A stretch of DNA of 64,000 bases from Microvirga zambiensis WSM3693 (GCF_016735695.1 NZ_JAERQD010000025.1:1-64000); one strand, 5' to 3'. Counted from the stretch's first letter, positions 17,242 to 26,321 are shown. Notes: a model not told the origin generated them from the sequence alone. Program-made: numbers and translations.

Positions 17242-18579
17242 TCATTCCGCCGGCTCAAGCGGTTCCAGAGGTTTCTTGGCAGCCGCCGATAGCGGATTGT
17301 TGGGATGCTGGGTCCAGTTGAGATAGGAGCCGTCGACCAATCGGCCGGTTCTGCGGTCTATCTCGTTCACCAGCGGCTCCATGGTGATGCAGTTTTCGAT
17401 GGGGCAGACGCTGGCGCAGAGATTGCAGCCGACGCATTCCTCGTCGATGACCTCGAAGTGCCGAACCCCATCGACGAGATGAGTGATCGCCTGATGCGAA
17501 GTGTCCTCGCACGCAACATGGCAGCGGCCGCATTTGATGCAGAGATTCTGGTCGATCCTCGCCTTCACGGCATAGTTGAGGTTCAGATACTGCCAGTCGG
17601 TCACGTTCGGAACGGCCGCCCCGACGAAGTCGGAGACGCTTGCGTAGCCGTGCTGGTCCATGAACTCCTCGAGGCCGGTGATCATCTCCTGGACGATCTT
17701 GAAGCCATAGACCATTGCCGCCGTACAGACCTGCACGGTGCCGCAGCCGAGCGCGATGAACTCCGCCGCATCCCGCCAGGTTTCGATGCCGCCGATTCCC
17801 GATATCGGCAGGCCCCGCGTTGCGGGGGATCGGGCGATTTCCGCCACCATGTTGAGGGCGATGGGCTTCACCGCCGGGCCGCACATGCCGCCATGAGTCG
17901 CCTTCCCATCCGTATGCGGATTGGGAACCATGCGGTCGAGATCGACGCCGACGATGGAGTTGATCGTGTTGATGAGGGAAACCGCGTCCGCACCACCGCG
18001 CTTTGCCGCCTCCGCGGGTTTTCGGACGTCGGTGATGTTGGGCGTGAGCTTCACGATGACCGGCATGCGGGAATGTGTCTTGCACCACCGGGTGACCATC
18101 TCGACATATTCCGGCACCTGGCCGACGGCGGCACCCATGCCGCGCTCGGACATTCCGTGCGGACACCCGAAATTCAGCTCTATCCCATCGGCCCCCGTGG
18201 CCTCGACGCGCGGGAGAATCCGCTTCCAGGCTTCCTCCTCGCAGGGCACCATGAGGGATACGACGATGGCCCGGTCGGGCCATCGCCGCTTCATCTCGGC
18301 GATCTCCTGCAGATTGATCTCCAGGATTCTGTCGGTGATGAGCTCAATGTTGTTGAAGGCGGTGACGCGCCGGTCCGGCCCGTGAACGACGCCATAGCGC
18401 GGGCCGGAGACGTTGACGATCGGCGGCCCGTCCTCGCCGAGGGTTTTCCAGACGGCTCCGCCCCAGCCGGCGCGGAAGGCACGCTCGATATTGTACGCCT
18501 TGTCCGTTGGGGGGGCGGAGGCGAGCCAGAAGGGGTTCGGCGATTTGATGCCGCAGAAGTTGACGCTGAGATCGGCCAT
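17242..18579 (-). CDS. preA: NAD-dependent dihydropyrimidine dehydrogenase subunit PreA
   Basis: 445 residues from the ATG at 18579, preceded by GGGGAAGG and only ten bases after the preT stop. The N-terminal part is a dihydroorotate-dehydrogenase-like FMN TIM barrel (NFCGIKSPNPFWLASAPP, ELNFGCPHG, ISGIGGIETWRDAAEFIALG). The C-terminus carries two [4Fe-4S] ferredoxin motifs (CIKCGRCHVAC and CVGCNLCASVCP). With PreT it reduces uracil or thymine to the dihydro form, the first step of the reductive route completed by the downstream hydrolases. Confidence 0.96.
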   Translation of the reverse strand: MADLSVNFCGIKSPNPFWLASAPPTDKAYNIERAFRAGWGGAVWKTLGEDGPPIVNVSGPRYGVVHGPDRRVTAFNNIELITDRILEINLQEIAEMKRRWPDRAIVVSLMVPCEEEAWKRILPRVEATGADGIELNFGCPHGMSERGMGAAVGQVPEYVEMVTRWCKTHSRMPVIVKLTPNITDVRKPAEAAKRGGADAVSLINTINSIVGVDLDRMVPNPHTDGKATHGGMCGPAVKPIALNMVAEIARSPATRGLPISGIGGIETWRDAAEFIALGCGTVQVCTAAMVYGFKIVQEMITGLEEFMDQHGYASVSDFVGAAVPNVTDWQYLNLNYAVKARIDQNLCIKCGRCHVACEDTSHQAITHLVDGVRHFEVIDEECVGCNLCASVCPIENCITMEPLVNEIDRRTGRLVDGSYLNWTQHPNNPLSAAAKKPLEPLEPAE

Positions 18580-18589
18580 GTCCTTCCCC

Positions 18590-19954
18590 TCACTCCGCCG
18601 CCAGGGGCACGAAGCCCTGGAGCATCCGGTTGATCGACAAAGCAGCCTGCTTGCCATCCTCGACGGCGACCACCGTCAGGTCCCGTCCACCCGCGGCGCA
18701 ATCACCCCCTGCCCAGACATCGGGAAGGGATGTGCGGCGCTCGAAATCGACCGCAATGCGACCGCCTTCGAGTTCGAGAACGTCATGAGAGCCTTCGAGA
18801 ACCTGCGGAACGAACACCTGGCCGATCGCACGGAAGAGCTGGTCCGCCGGCAGTTCGAAGGTTTCCCCCGTATCGACGAGCCTGCCGTTCTCCACCGTGG
18901 TTGCCGCGAAGCTGACCGCCCTGAGCGCGCCGTCCGCTGCGTAGACGGCAACCGGGCGGGCCCAGTGGCGGATCACGACGCCGTTAACCAGAGCCAGCTC
19001 CTGCTCGTAGCCGCTTGCCCCCATCTGCTCGGCACCGCGGCGATAGACGATGGTGACTTCTTCGGCGCCGAGTTTTTTCGCCTGCACCGCCGCATCGATG
19101 GCCGTCATGCCACCGCCGATCACGACAACGCGACGGCCGATGGGCAGTGTCGAGAGGTCCGTCGACTGCCGCAGCGCTTCGATGAACGCAACGGCATCTT
19201 CGACGCCATTCAGATCGTCGCCCTCGGCACCCAGAGCATTCACGGCCTGAAGCCCGAGCCCGAGAAACACCGCGTCGAAATCCCGGCGCAGGTCGGCCAG
19301 CGTGAAATCGTGCCCAAGCATCTGCCCGCAACGCAGCTCGATGCCGCCAACGCTGAGGATCCAGTCGACCTCCGCCTGGGCAAAGTTATTCGTCGATTTG
19401 TAGGAGGCGATCCCGTGCTCGTTGAGGCCGCCCGGCTTCGCTCGTCCGTCGAACACCACCACGTCGTGACCGAGCGTCGCCAGCCTATGGGCGCAGGACA
19501 AGCCGGCAGGACCGGCACCGACGACCGCGATGCGTTTTCCGGTTCGAGCGCCCTGTCGATAGAGCTGCCGTCCCGATGCCATGACGGCATCGGTTGCGTG
19601 GCGCTGGAGCTCGCCGATGATCACCGGTTTTCCCTCGGCAGCGTTACGGACGCAGGCCTCCTCGCAGAGGGTTTCCGTCGGGCAGACCCGGGCGCACATA
19701 CCGCCGAAGATATTCGAGTCCAGGATCGTCTTGCCGGCTCCCTGGTCGTTGCCGGTGGCGATCTGCCGGATGAAGAGGGGGATGTCGATGCCCGTAGGGC
19801 AGGCATTGACGCAGGGTGCGTCGTAGCAGAACAGGCAGCGTTCCGCCGCGACCCGGGCTTCATGCCTGTCGAGCGCAGCATGGAGATCGGAAAAAGCTTC
19901 ATGATACGCGCCGGGGGCAAGCCGCCCTGCACAGATATCGGATGCAGAAGTCAT
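18590..19954 (-). CDS. preT: NAD-dependent dihydropyrimidine dehydrogenase subunit PreT
   Basis: 454 residues, with an AGGAGG site before the ATG at 19954. The N-terminal Fe-S region (CLFCYDAPCVNACPTGIDI, CARVCPTETLCEEACVR) is followed by an FAD-binding Rossmann fold (VGAGPAGLSCAHRLATLG) and an NAD(P)-binding fold (VIGGGMTAIDAAVQAKKLGA). It belongs to the GltD-like flavoproteins. It passes electrons from NADH to PreA and heads the preTA operon; the operator just upstream suggests RutR control. Confidence 0.95.
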   Translation of the reverse strand: MTSASDICAGRLAPGAYHEAFSDLHAALDRHEARVAAERCLFCYDAPCVNACPTGIDIPLFIRQIATGNDQGAGKTILDSNIFGGMCARVCPTETLCEEACVRNAAEGKPVIIGELQRHATDAVMASGRQLYRQGARTGKRIAVVGAGPAGLSCAHRLATLGHDVVVFDGRAKPGGLNEHGIASYKSTNNFAQAEVDWILSVGGIELRCGQMLGHDFTLADLRRDFDAVFLGLGLQAVNALGAEGDDLNGVEDAVAFIEALRQSTDLSTLPIGRRVVVIGGGMTAIDAAVQAKKLGAEEVTIVYRRGAEQMGASGYEQELALVNGVVIRHWARPVAVYAADGALRAVSFAATTVENGRLVDTGETFELPADQLFRAIGQVFVPQVLEGSHDVLELEGGRIAVDFERRTSLPDVWAGGDCAAGGRDLTVVAVEDGKQAALSINRMLQGFVPLAAE

Positions 19955-20037
19955 AGGTCCTCCTGCCCGCTCAAGGCGAGTTTTCAGGCCGTTGATCCGT
20001 TCACCTCGGCCCGCTTCTCAAGGAGCGGGCTCTTGAT

Positions 20038-20053
20038 TTGACCATCTGATCAA
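20038..20053 (-). promoter_or_regulatory. RutR-type operator upstream of preT
   Basis: The 16-base site TTGACCATCTGATCAA matches the published E. coli RutR consensus TTGACCAnnTGGTCAA at 13 of 14 defined positions. It lies 84 bases upstream of the preT start. A 7-bp stem (GCCCGCT/AGCGGGC) sits between site and gene in the presumed leader. A RutR-like gene is 3 kb away. Confidence 0.8.
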
Positions 20054-20171
20054 AGCTTTTCTAAACTGTCAAACAGGGCATGCGGAGCCAGCGGTCGCTC
20101 GCAACATGTTGGAATACCACAGTTGTTTTCCACGGTAAGTTGCAGCGGCGGGGCAGGGCGACCGATATGTC

Positions 20172-21335
20172 TCAGATGACGGAGAAGTCGATCTTGAGGG
20201 TCGTGTCCTGCTCGATCGTGGCGGTTTGTATCGCATCGAGGTCGACGCCGAAGGCTCCGTTGGAGTAGGTGAGGTCGATGTCGGCGTCCTGATCCGCATG
20301 GATGGCCTGCTTGATGCCTACGGCGACCTTGATCTTGAACTGCTCTTCCAGGTCGTCGTCGATGTCGACATCGACATCGGTATGCTGCCTGACGTCGAGA
20401 TCGTTGTTGGCATGGACGAGGCTGCTGCCATTCCAGCCGCCCATCATCAGGTCGAGCTCGGTGTCCTGCTCGATGTCGACCTCATTTCGGAGGTGAAGAT
20501 CGACATAGAGGACGCCCTTCACCTCGTAGATGTCGAGGTCGATTTCGGTCTCCTGGTCAATCGTCATGAACTGGTTGAGGCGAAGGAACATGCGTCCATT
20601 GCTGTCGTAGTCGAGGTCGATATCGACATCCTGATCGATATCGGCGTCGTTCTCCATGAAGACGCGGATCTTGCTGTCGCCGACCCAGCCATTGAGCAGG
20701 ACATCAGCATCCTGATCGACGAAGGCGGTCTGAACGACGTGCAGGTCGTCGCCGTCTGGCACCGCGAGCGGGATCGGCATCTGTCCGGGTGCCGGAGCTG
20801 AAACTCCTGCACCAGGTGGCAATACCCCTCCCAAAGCCGACCCGCCTTCCGGGCCATTGCTGTCGCTCGCCTCGCCCTTGGGCTGTTCATGCGGCAAAGA
20901 AGCTTCGTGCCCGTCTTCGCTTGTTCCACTGCTGCCCCCCACCGGACGGGAAGCCGCCATGCCCGACATGGAGGGCGTCGCGTGTGTGAAGTTCGAGCCG
21001 GAGAAGCCAAGATCACCACGCCAATGAACGTCGATCTCTCCGAGGTCTTCGCCGGACCCGAAAGGCTTGCTCGCGTGCGTTGAATGACCAGCCTCAGTGG
21101 AATTGTATGTCGATGGGATATCCGACTGACGTGCAGCACCCGTCGGCTGAGGTTTCAAACCAACTTCCGGTATTGCGGGGTCGATGTCGTGATGCAGGAC
21201 CTGCGAGTTTGACAGGTCCGCACCCGCGGTCGGGCGCACATGAGTTCCATCGCGGTCGGCCGGCAAAACGACCTCGTCGGGGTCGTCTTCAAGGATCGGG
21301 AGCAGGTTACGTATTCCCCTGTCCGGCGACAGCAT
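20172..21335 (-). CDS. Acidic repeat protein with seven ~27-residue D/E-Q-D/E repeats, probable type I secretion cargo
   Basis: 387 residues, with AGAGGAC before the ATG at 21335. The N-terminal half is Pro/Gly/Ser-rich and apparently disordered, with no Sec signal. The C-terminal half (about 200-387) holds seven repeats with a core like I-D-Q-D-T-D-I-D-L. The central Gln falls at residues 208, 235, 261, 290, 317, 349 and 376, a spacing of 26-32. Each core is followed by a beta-hairpin-like segment (VKGVLYVDLHLR). The C-terminus is hydrophobic/acidic (LKIDFSVI), as in type I substrates. A second acidic protein and a type I exporter lie nearby, so secretion and cation binding are plausible. 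I do not recognise a named family. Confidence 0.75.
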   Translation of the reverse strand: MLSPDRGIRNLLPILEDDPDEVVLPADRDGTHVRPTAGADLSNSQVLHHDIDPAIPEVGLKPQPTGAARQSDIPSTYNSTEAGHSTHASKPFGSGEDLGEIDVHWRGDLGFSGSNFTHATPSMSGMAASRPVGGSSGTSEDGHEASLPHEQPKGEASDSNGPEGGSALGGVLPPGAGVSAPAPGQMPIPLAVPDGDDLHVVQTAFVDQDADVLLNGWVGDSKIRVFMENDADIDQDVDIDLDYDSNGRMFLRLNQFMTIDQETEIDLDIYEVKGVLYVDLHLRNEVDIEQDTELDLMMGGWNGSSLVHANNDLDVRQHTDVDVDIDDDLEEQFKIKVAVGIKQAIHADQDADIDLTYSNGAFGVDLDAIQTATIEQDTTLKIDFSVI

Positions 21336-21551
21336 GGTCCTCTACCTTGCAGGATATCCATTCGCGAGGATCTTGAGCCGACACCGGCCCGTGTGCCAGT
21401 CACCTATTCGGGCGGCACCGGTGCGGGTTCGATCAGCGATTGCGTTGGTTGTATCCAAGTGAAGACTGGAGCATGCCCAATACCGGCGATTGAAATGCGA
21501 CGGTTTAATGCCGATGGGTGACACCTGAAATGATTGCATAGGGCGGAAGAA

Positions 21552-22352
21552 TTATCCTTTGGGCGCCCCAATAAGTTGGCGATGTCGAACGACTGCTTCC
21601 GTCCGGTTCGTGGCGTGCAGCTTGCGCATGATGCGTTGTATATGAACTTTGATCGTATTCTCGGAGATATGAAGAGAATGGGCGATCCATTTGTTGGACC
21701 ACCCCTTTTGGAGAGCATCCAGAACCTCGAGCTCCCGTGCGGTAAAGATCACATTCGCGTCGCAAGCGTTTCCGTCGAGCATATCGTCGCCCGGTTCCAT
21801 CAAAGCCAGGAGAGACCTCGATGCTGCCTCGATTGGATGGCGCGGTTCCAATGCGGTTACCATCGAGTGCCCCATGCAGTCGGCCTCGGTGATCGATTGC
21901 ACATCGTTTGGGAGCATGCAGGGATAATAGGTTCCTCCGACCATCACCAGTTTCAGGGCCGCGACCGCGACTCTGAACGAGGTCGTCACGGGAATGATGC
22001 CGCGCACGCCAATCGCGATCGCTTCGCCGATGGCGCGAGCGTTCGGGCAGCGGGATAGGATGACGACAGGAACGTTCGGGCATAGCTGAACGAGAGTATT
22101 CGCTTCGGTGGCCAAATGGCGGCCCGACATCGGATATGTATCGGCTCTCAATAGCGCGAGCGCGAAATTGGCCCTGTCGATCCGGTTCACGTCGTCCGTC
22201 GACGACAACCCCATGATGGGGGTTTCCAGAAAGGCGCTGCGCATCGCCTCGATAAGACATTCTCGCGTGAAGACTTCGTCATCGATGACGACGATTACCC
22301 CTTTGCTGATGCCTTCCTGATCACAAACCGAATGTGCGTTCGGAAATTGCAT
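21552..22352 (-). CDS. LuxR/NarL-type response regulator with degenerate receiver
   Basis: About 266 residues from the second of two adjacent ATGs (22355 and 22352) after GGGAGG. The receiver keeps the acidic pair (VIDDEVFTRE), but the residue four before the conserved Pro, where the phospho-accepting Asp should be, is Ala (LLRADTYPMSG has Asp one place later). The conserved Lys near its end is replaced (GIIPVTTS). The C-terminal HTH is intact (FTARELEVLDALQKGWSNKWIAHSLHISENTIKVH). There is no cognate kinase nearby. It sits between the two acidic-repeat genes and probably controls this secretion island, perhaps without phosphorylation. Confidence 0.88.
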   Translation of the reverse strand: MQFPNAHSVCDQEGISKGVIVVIDDEVFTRECLIEAMRSAFLETPIMGLSSTDDVNRIDRANFALALLRADTYPMSGRHLATEANTLVQLCPNVPVVILSRCPNARAIGEAIAIGVRGIIPVTTSFRVAVAALKLVMVGGTYYPCMLPNDVQSITEADCMGHSMVTALEPRHPIEAASRSLLALMEPGDDMLDGNACDANVIFTARELEVLDALQKGWSNKWIAHSLHISENTIKVHIQRIMRKLHATNRTEAVVRHRQLIGAPKG

Positions 22353-23091
22353 CATATCCTCCCTAGCGTTTAGGGAAACTTGCAAGGGCTCTCAACGTGT
22401 TTACGTGCGCATGTGATCGGCGTTCTGAAAATACGGGTTACCGACCTCAGCCGACCGGAGCTGCCTCAGCCAACTCGCCGACAATACGGGACCTGGACGT
22501 TAACGCTTAGGTACGCATTAAATAATCCAATCATCATAATACAAATTAGTACTCGATATAACTGCCGCCGCGAGCGATTAAGAGAACTTCTCGAATGGTC
22601 AAGTTTCACTTTTCATCGCCGATCATGCCGCAATAAGACACGACTACTGGCCCTGTAGCAGCATTGTCGACGTCAAATCCGGTTTGGCTGATACGATTTT
22701 CTGCTTTTGCTTCACATATTGATTCTGAAGCGGAATTTGCGCTGGAGCGGCCGCAGGGAGAACTGAAAGTCTCCGACCTGCTCGCGAAAATTGATTGGTT
22801 ACGCTGTGAGAAAATCTGCGCAGACGATGCCCATTGTGCCTCGCTGGTCTTAAAAACGGGCTGAATAGCGATTGCGGAGTACCACTTACTCAGTTGGTCG
22901 ATGAGCCCATGTCGAGATCGGCTTCTCTCGAACCCGGTGCAATCGCCTGAACGGGCGATCGTGAAGAGGTCACCACCCATTCTGAGACATGCAAATCGGC
23001 AACTTTCGCTTCTGGATTGCATGCGGGAAAGTCTTCTTAACCGCCTGACGACTTTCTGCTGGGCGGAAGCACCAATTGCGGAGGTTCCAGA
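22353..23091. other. AT-richer intergenic region with promoters of the secretion island
   Basis: About 740 bases between the divergent LuxR-type and Gly/Asp-rich protein genes. The stretch around 22500-22580 is clearly AT-richer than its surroundings, as expected for promoters. One plus-strand frame, 22664-22864 (66 residues, containing ERPQGELKVSDLLAKIDWL), looks slightly protein-like but has no ribosome site and no recognisable family. It may be a gene remnant. No convincing operator was identified. Confidence 0.55.
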
Positions 23092-24390
23092 ATGGGAGAT
23101 CTATCAGAACTTCTCAGCAAATTCGGGTTTGATTTCGACCTCGATGTCGAGTTGAAGAACAGCCTCGATCAATGGCAGGATCAGGACATCGATACCAAGG
23201 CCAAGCAAAGTTCCGACATCGATCAGGACAACGACAATATCGGCAAGGTCGATTACAACCCCGTCCAGCTCGCCCATAACGACGCCAGCGCCAATAACAA
23301 GGCCTGGACCGATGTCGATACCGACAACGATTCGACCGTGAGCAATACCAACACCTCCAACGGCGACTCGAAGGCGATCGCGGACAACGACTCTTCCGGC
23401 GGAATCGCTGAGGCAGGCGACCCGTCCGGCGGCTGGTCGAAGAGCGGCGATACCAATGGCGGCGATACCGACAGCGGCGATGCCAAGGTCGGACCGGTCT
23501 TTGGTGGCATCGCCATCGGTAAGGGCGGTGATGGCGGCGAAGGCGACGGCGGCGACGCCGACAGCGGCAAGGCCTATTCCGGCGACGCCACCGGCGGCGA
23601 AGGCGATTCCGGCAATGTGAAGACCGGCTGGGCCGATGCGGACGGTGGCGACGGCGGTGATGGTGGCTGGGCCAAGGGCGGCTACGGCGATGGCGGCTGG
23701 GCCAAGGGTGGCGACGGCGAGGGCGGCAACGCCAGCAGCAAGGTCTACAGCGGCGACGCCACCGGTGGCGAAGGCACCGGCGGGGCTGGGACCGGCGGCT
23801 CGGGTACTGGCGGCGATGCCAATGGCGGCGACGGCGGCTATGGCGGCGACGGCACCGCAAGCTCCGGCGCGGGCACCTCCGGTGCCGGCACGGGCGGCGC
23901 GGGGAGCTCGGGCGACGCGTCGAGCGGCGATGCCACGGGCGGCGAAGGCACCGGCGGCGCCGGTGGCTACGGCACCGGGACGGTCGGCGATGCCACGGGC
24001 GGCACTGCAACCAGCGGCGCAGCCACTGGCGGCGATGCAAAGGGTGGCAGCTCGCAGGGTGGTAACGCAGCCGGCGGAAACGCCAGTGCGGATGGCGGCG
24101 ACACGAGCGGCGACGCCGGGTCGCAGACCGACAACGATGCCGTGTCCGATATCAGCTCCACTGCCGGCGGCAATGCCATGGCCGGTATCGAGCAGGGCGG
24201 CGGCGGAACGGCTGCCTCGAGCCAGGACATCGGCGACTTCGACTTCGCGCAGGACAACGACTCCGACGCCACGTCCAAACAGGACCAGGCCGTCACGGTC
24301 GACGTCGACCAGATCATGGACGCCGTGCAGGACGCCAGCCTGTCGCTCACGTTCGACTTCGGCGACTTCGACTGGAGCTTCGGAGCCTGA
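23092..24390 (+). CDS. Gly/Asp-rich repetitive protein, probable type I secretion cargo
   Basis: 432 residues, with GGAGG seven bases before the ATG. The N-terminal 100 residues are acidic with DQD motifs (LDQWQDQDIDT, SSDIDQDNDN) like those of the neighbouring acidic repeat protein. Residues about 100-350 are dozens of short imperfect Gly/Asp/Ser/Ala units (SGDATGGEG, GGDGGDGG, GGAGTGGSG). The C-terminal 90 residues are again acidic and end in LTFDFGDFDWSFGA. There is no Sec signal, Cys or enzyme motif. It lies directly upstream of the ABC exporter and fusion-protein genes, so it is the most likely exported substrate. Surface-layer, adhesive or cation-binding roles are guesses. Confidence 0.78.
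   Translation: MGDLSELLSKFGFDFDLDVELKNSLDQWQDQDIDTKAKQSSDIDQDNDNIGKVDYNPVQLAHNDASANNKAWTDVDTDNDSTVSNTNTSNGDSKAIADNDSSGGIAEAGDPSGGWSKSGDTNGGDTDSGDAKVGPVFGGIAIGKGGDGGEGDGGDADSGKAYSGDATGGEGDSGNVKTGWADADGGDGGDGGWAKGGYGDGGWAKGGDGEGGNASSKVYSGDATGGEGTGGAGTGGSGTGGDANGGDGGYGGDGTASSGAGTSGAGTGGAGSSGDASSGDATGGEGTGGAGGYGTGTVGDATGGTATSGAATGGDAKGGSSQGGNAAGGNASADGGDTSGDAGSQTDNDAVSDISSTAGGNAMAGIEQGGGGTAASSQDIGDFDFAQDNDSDATSKQDQAVTVDVDQIMDAVQDASLSLTFDFGDFDWSFGA
23560..24090 (+). repeat. Coding minisatellite of Gly/Asp-rich units
   Basis: Imperfect short tandem units built on GGCGGCGA-like and GGCGACGCCACC-like words, encoding SGDATGG/GGDGG repeats. It is likely to vary in length between strains by slippage or recombination. 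Confidence 0.75.
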
Positions 24391-24403
24391 CGCAAGAAAG
24401 GCA

Positions 24404-24437
24404 ATCCGGGACCGCTGAACCGAAAGCGGCCCCGGAT
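24404..24437 (+). promoter_or_regulatory. Intercistronic hairpin between the cargo and exporter genes
   Basis: Inverted repeat, 24404-24416 with 24425-24437, with one mismatch and no T-run. It sits 14 bases after the Gly/Asp-rich protein stop. It could act as a partial terminator or mRNA stabiliser, giving more cargo than exporter. Confidence 0.5.
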
Positions 24438-24512
24438 CGGCGCTCGCGCAGGCGCCCTCCAGCTGTGCGAGCGCCAGCCATAGTTTCGACCGACGCGCCC
24501 GGAGTTCGCCGC

Positions 24513-26321
24513 ATGGCCACGAACTGGATGAAGGCTCGCCATCAGACCGAGATGGAGCACGCCTTCCGGCTTTGCCGTTACTCGCTCGTTCTCGTTGCGG
24601 GCTTGAGCTTCTTCGTCAATCTGCTCGCCCTGACCATGCCGCTCTATCTGCTGCAGGTCTACGATCACGTTCTGTCGAGCCAGAGTCTCGACACGCTCTA
24701 TATGCTGACCCTGATCGTCGTCTTCGCTCTTGCGCTTCACGCGGTCATCGAGGCGTTGCGGCGCGAGATGCTGGCCCGCGTCGGAGGCTGGCTCGAGGAG
24801 CGTCTGCAGGCCCCCGTGCTCACCGCCGCCGTTCAGGCAGCCTTGCGCGCCGATCCCGCGGGCGCAGCCCAGGCATGGCGCGACCTCGGCACCCTGCGAC
24901 AGTTCTTCGGCGGCTCCGCCTGCACGGCTTTGTTCGACCTGCCGTGGACACCTATTTTTCTGCTCGCGATGGCGCTCGTTCACCCGATGCTCGGCTTCAT
25001 CGGCATCGTGGCCTCGCTCATTCTGTTCAGCCTTGCCTGGCTCAATGAGACGGTCACGCGAGCGCCCTTCGCGAGGGCCGCCGCGGCTTCGTCGGAGAGC
25101 CAGCATCGGTTTGAATCCCTCATGCGCAATGTCGAGGCGATCACTGCCATGGGCATGCTGCCCGGTGTCGCGCGATTGCTGTCGGATGAGCAGTCCCATG
25201 CGAAGTCTGCTCAGCTGTCGGCCGGCGCACGCGCGTCAGCCATTCAAGCGCTCGCCCGTTTCATCCGGTTTCTCGCCCAGGTCCTCGTGATGGCGGTCGC
25301 CTCATACCTGGTGATCCGGCACGACGTCAGCCCGGCCGCGATCTTCGCCGCCTCGATCCTGCTCGGGCGTTCGCTCGGGCCGGTCGAGGGTGCGATCGGC
25401 ACCTGGAAGGCCGTGACCAATGTGCGGCTCGCCTATGATCGTATCCGGCGCGTGATGCAGGCTGCGCCTCCGCCGGTGAAAGGCATGGAATTGCCGCCGC
25501 CGAGCGGTCTTCTCGAGGTAGAACAACTCACCTATGTACCGCCCGGCTCGGCGGAGCCCATCGTGCGGCGGTTGTCGATGATGGTCTGTGCCGGCAAGGT
25601 GCTCGGCGTCGTCGGGCCTTCGGGTGCAGGAAAATCGACGCTCGGCCGCCTGATTGCGGGCACCGTTCCCCCAACGACCGGACATGTGCGTCTCGACGGA
25701 GCCGATATCGGCGTGTGGATGGCATCCGGTGGACACCGCTATTTCGGCTACCTGCCGCAGGATGTAGAGCTCTTCGCCGGCACCGTGGCCGAGAACATCT
25801 CACGCCTCTCGGAAGCAAGCTCCAAAGACGTGATCGCTGCCGCCCGCCTTATCGATCTCCATGAGACCGTTATGCGGCTGCCGCGCGGCTACGACACCAA
25901 TATCGGCGAAGGAGGAGCGCGCCTCTCCGGCGGCCAGCGTCAGAAGCTCGGGCTCGCTCGCGCCTTCTTCGGCGATCCGCGCCTCATCGTCCTCGACGAG
26001 CCCAATGCCAGCCTCGACCCGGAGGGCGAGGAAGCCTTGCGCCAGGCCATCACCGAGATGAAAACCCGCGGTGCGACCATCATCGTGATCGCGCAGCGGC
26101 TCGGGATCCTGTCCATCGCCGACAGCGTGCTCGTTCTCGACAACGGTATGGTCAATGCCTATGGCGAGCGCCGCGAGATCGCGGAGAGGATTGCACAAGG
26201 GCATACCGCAATCAAAGTCGTGCCGCAGCCTAAGACGAAGCCGGAGCCGCGCATGCCGAAGACCAGCGAAGGCCCGATGATCGCGGCCCCGAGCGTTCAG
26301 GCCAGCAGGGGAGCCTCATGA
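24513..26321 (+). CDS. Type I secretion ABC transporter (PrtD/AprD-like permease-ATPase)
   Basis: 602 residues from the ATG at 24513 (GGAG eight bases upstream); an earlier frame start at 24465 lacks support. The N-terminal six-helix exporter domain (SLVLVAGLSFFVNLLALTMPLYLLQVYDHV is typical of PrtD) is followed by the ATPase: Walker A GPSGAGKST, signature LSGGQRQKLGLARA, Walker B LIVLDEPNASLD. It lacks the peptidase C39 domain, as usual for RTX exporters. Its stop overlaps the start of the membrane fusion gene. It drives export of unfolded substrates across both membranes with that protein and a TolC-like channel not found here. Confidence 0.95.
   Translation: MATNWMKARHQTEMEHAFRLCRYSLVLVAGLSFFVNLLALTMPLYLLQVYDHVLSSQSLDTLYMLTLIVVFALALHAVIEALRREMLARVGGWLEERLQAPVLTAAVQAALRADPAGAAQAWRDLGTLRQFFGGSACTALFDLPWTPIFLLAMALVHPMLGFIGIVASLILFSLAWLNETVTRAPFARAAAASSESQHRFESLMRNVEAITAMGMLPGVARLLSDEQSHAKSAQLSAGARASAIQALARFIRFLAQVLVMAVASYLVIRHDVSPAAIFAASILLGRSLGPVEGAIGTWKAVTNVRLAYDRIRRVMQAAPPPVKGMELPPPSGLLEVEQLTYVPPGSAEPIVRRLSMMVCAGKVLGVVGPSGAGKSTLGRLIAGTVPPTTGHVRLDGADIGVWMASGGHRYFGYLPQDVELFAGTVAENISRLSEASSKDVIAAARLIDLHETVMRLPRGYDTNIGEGGARLSGGQRQKLGLARAFFGDPRLIVLDEPNASLDPEGEEALRQAITEMKTRGATIIVIAQRLGILSIADSVLVLDNGMVNAYGERREIAERIAQGHTAIKVVPQPKTKPEPRMPKTSEGPMIAAPSVQASRGAS

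Noticed and set aside
20009..20031. Hairpin GCCCGCT/AGCGGGC as a terminator
   Set aside because: No T-run follows it on either strand and it lies in the preT leader, upstream of the gene; a regulatory leader role is possible but unsupported.
23114..24040. Minus-strand Arg/His-rich frame (308 codons) over the Gly/Asp-rich gene
   Set aside because: Direct antisense product of the GGC/GAC repeat, with no ribosome site.
23560..24090. Repeat tract as a CRISPR array
   Set aside because: Units are short, imperfect and in frame, with no constant-length repeats and unique spacers, and no cas genes nearby.
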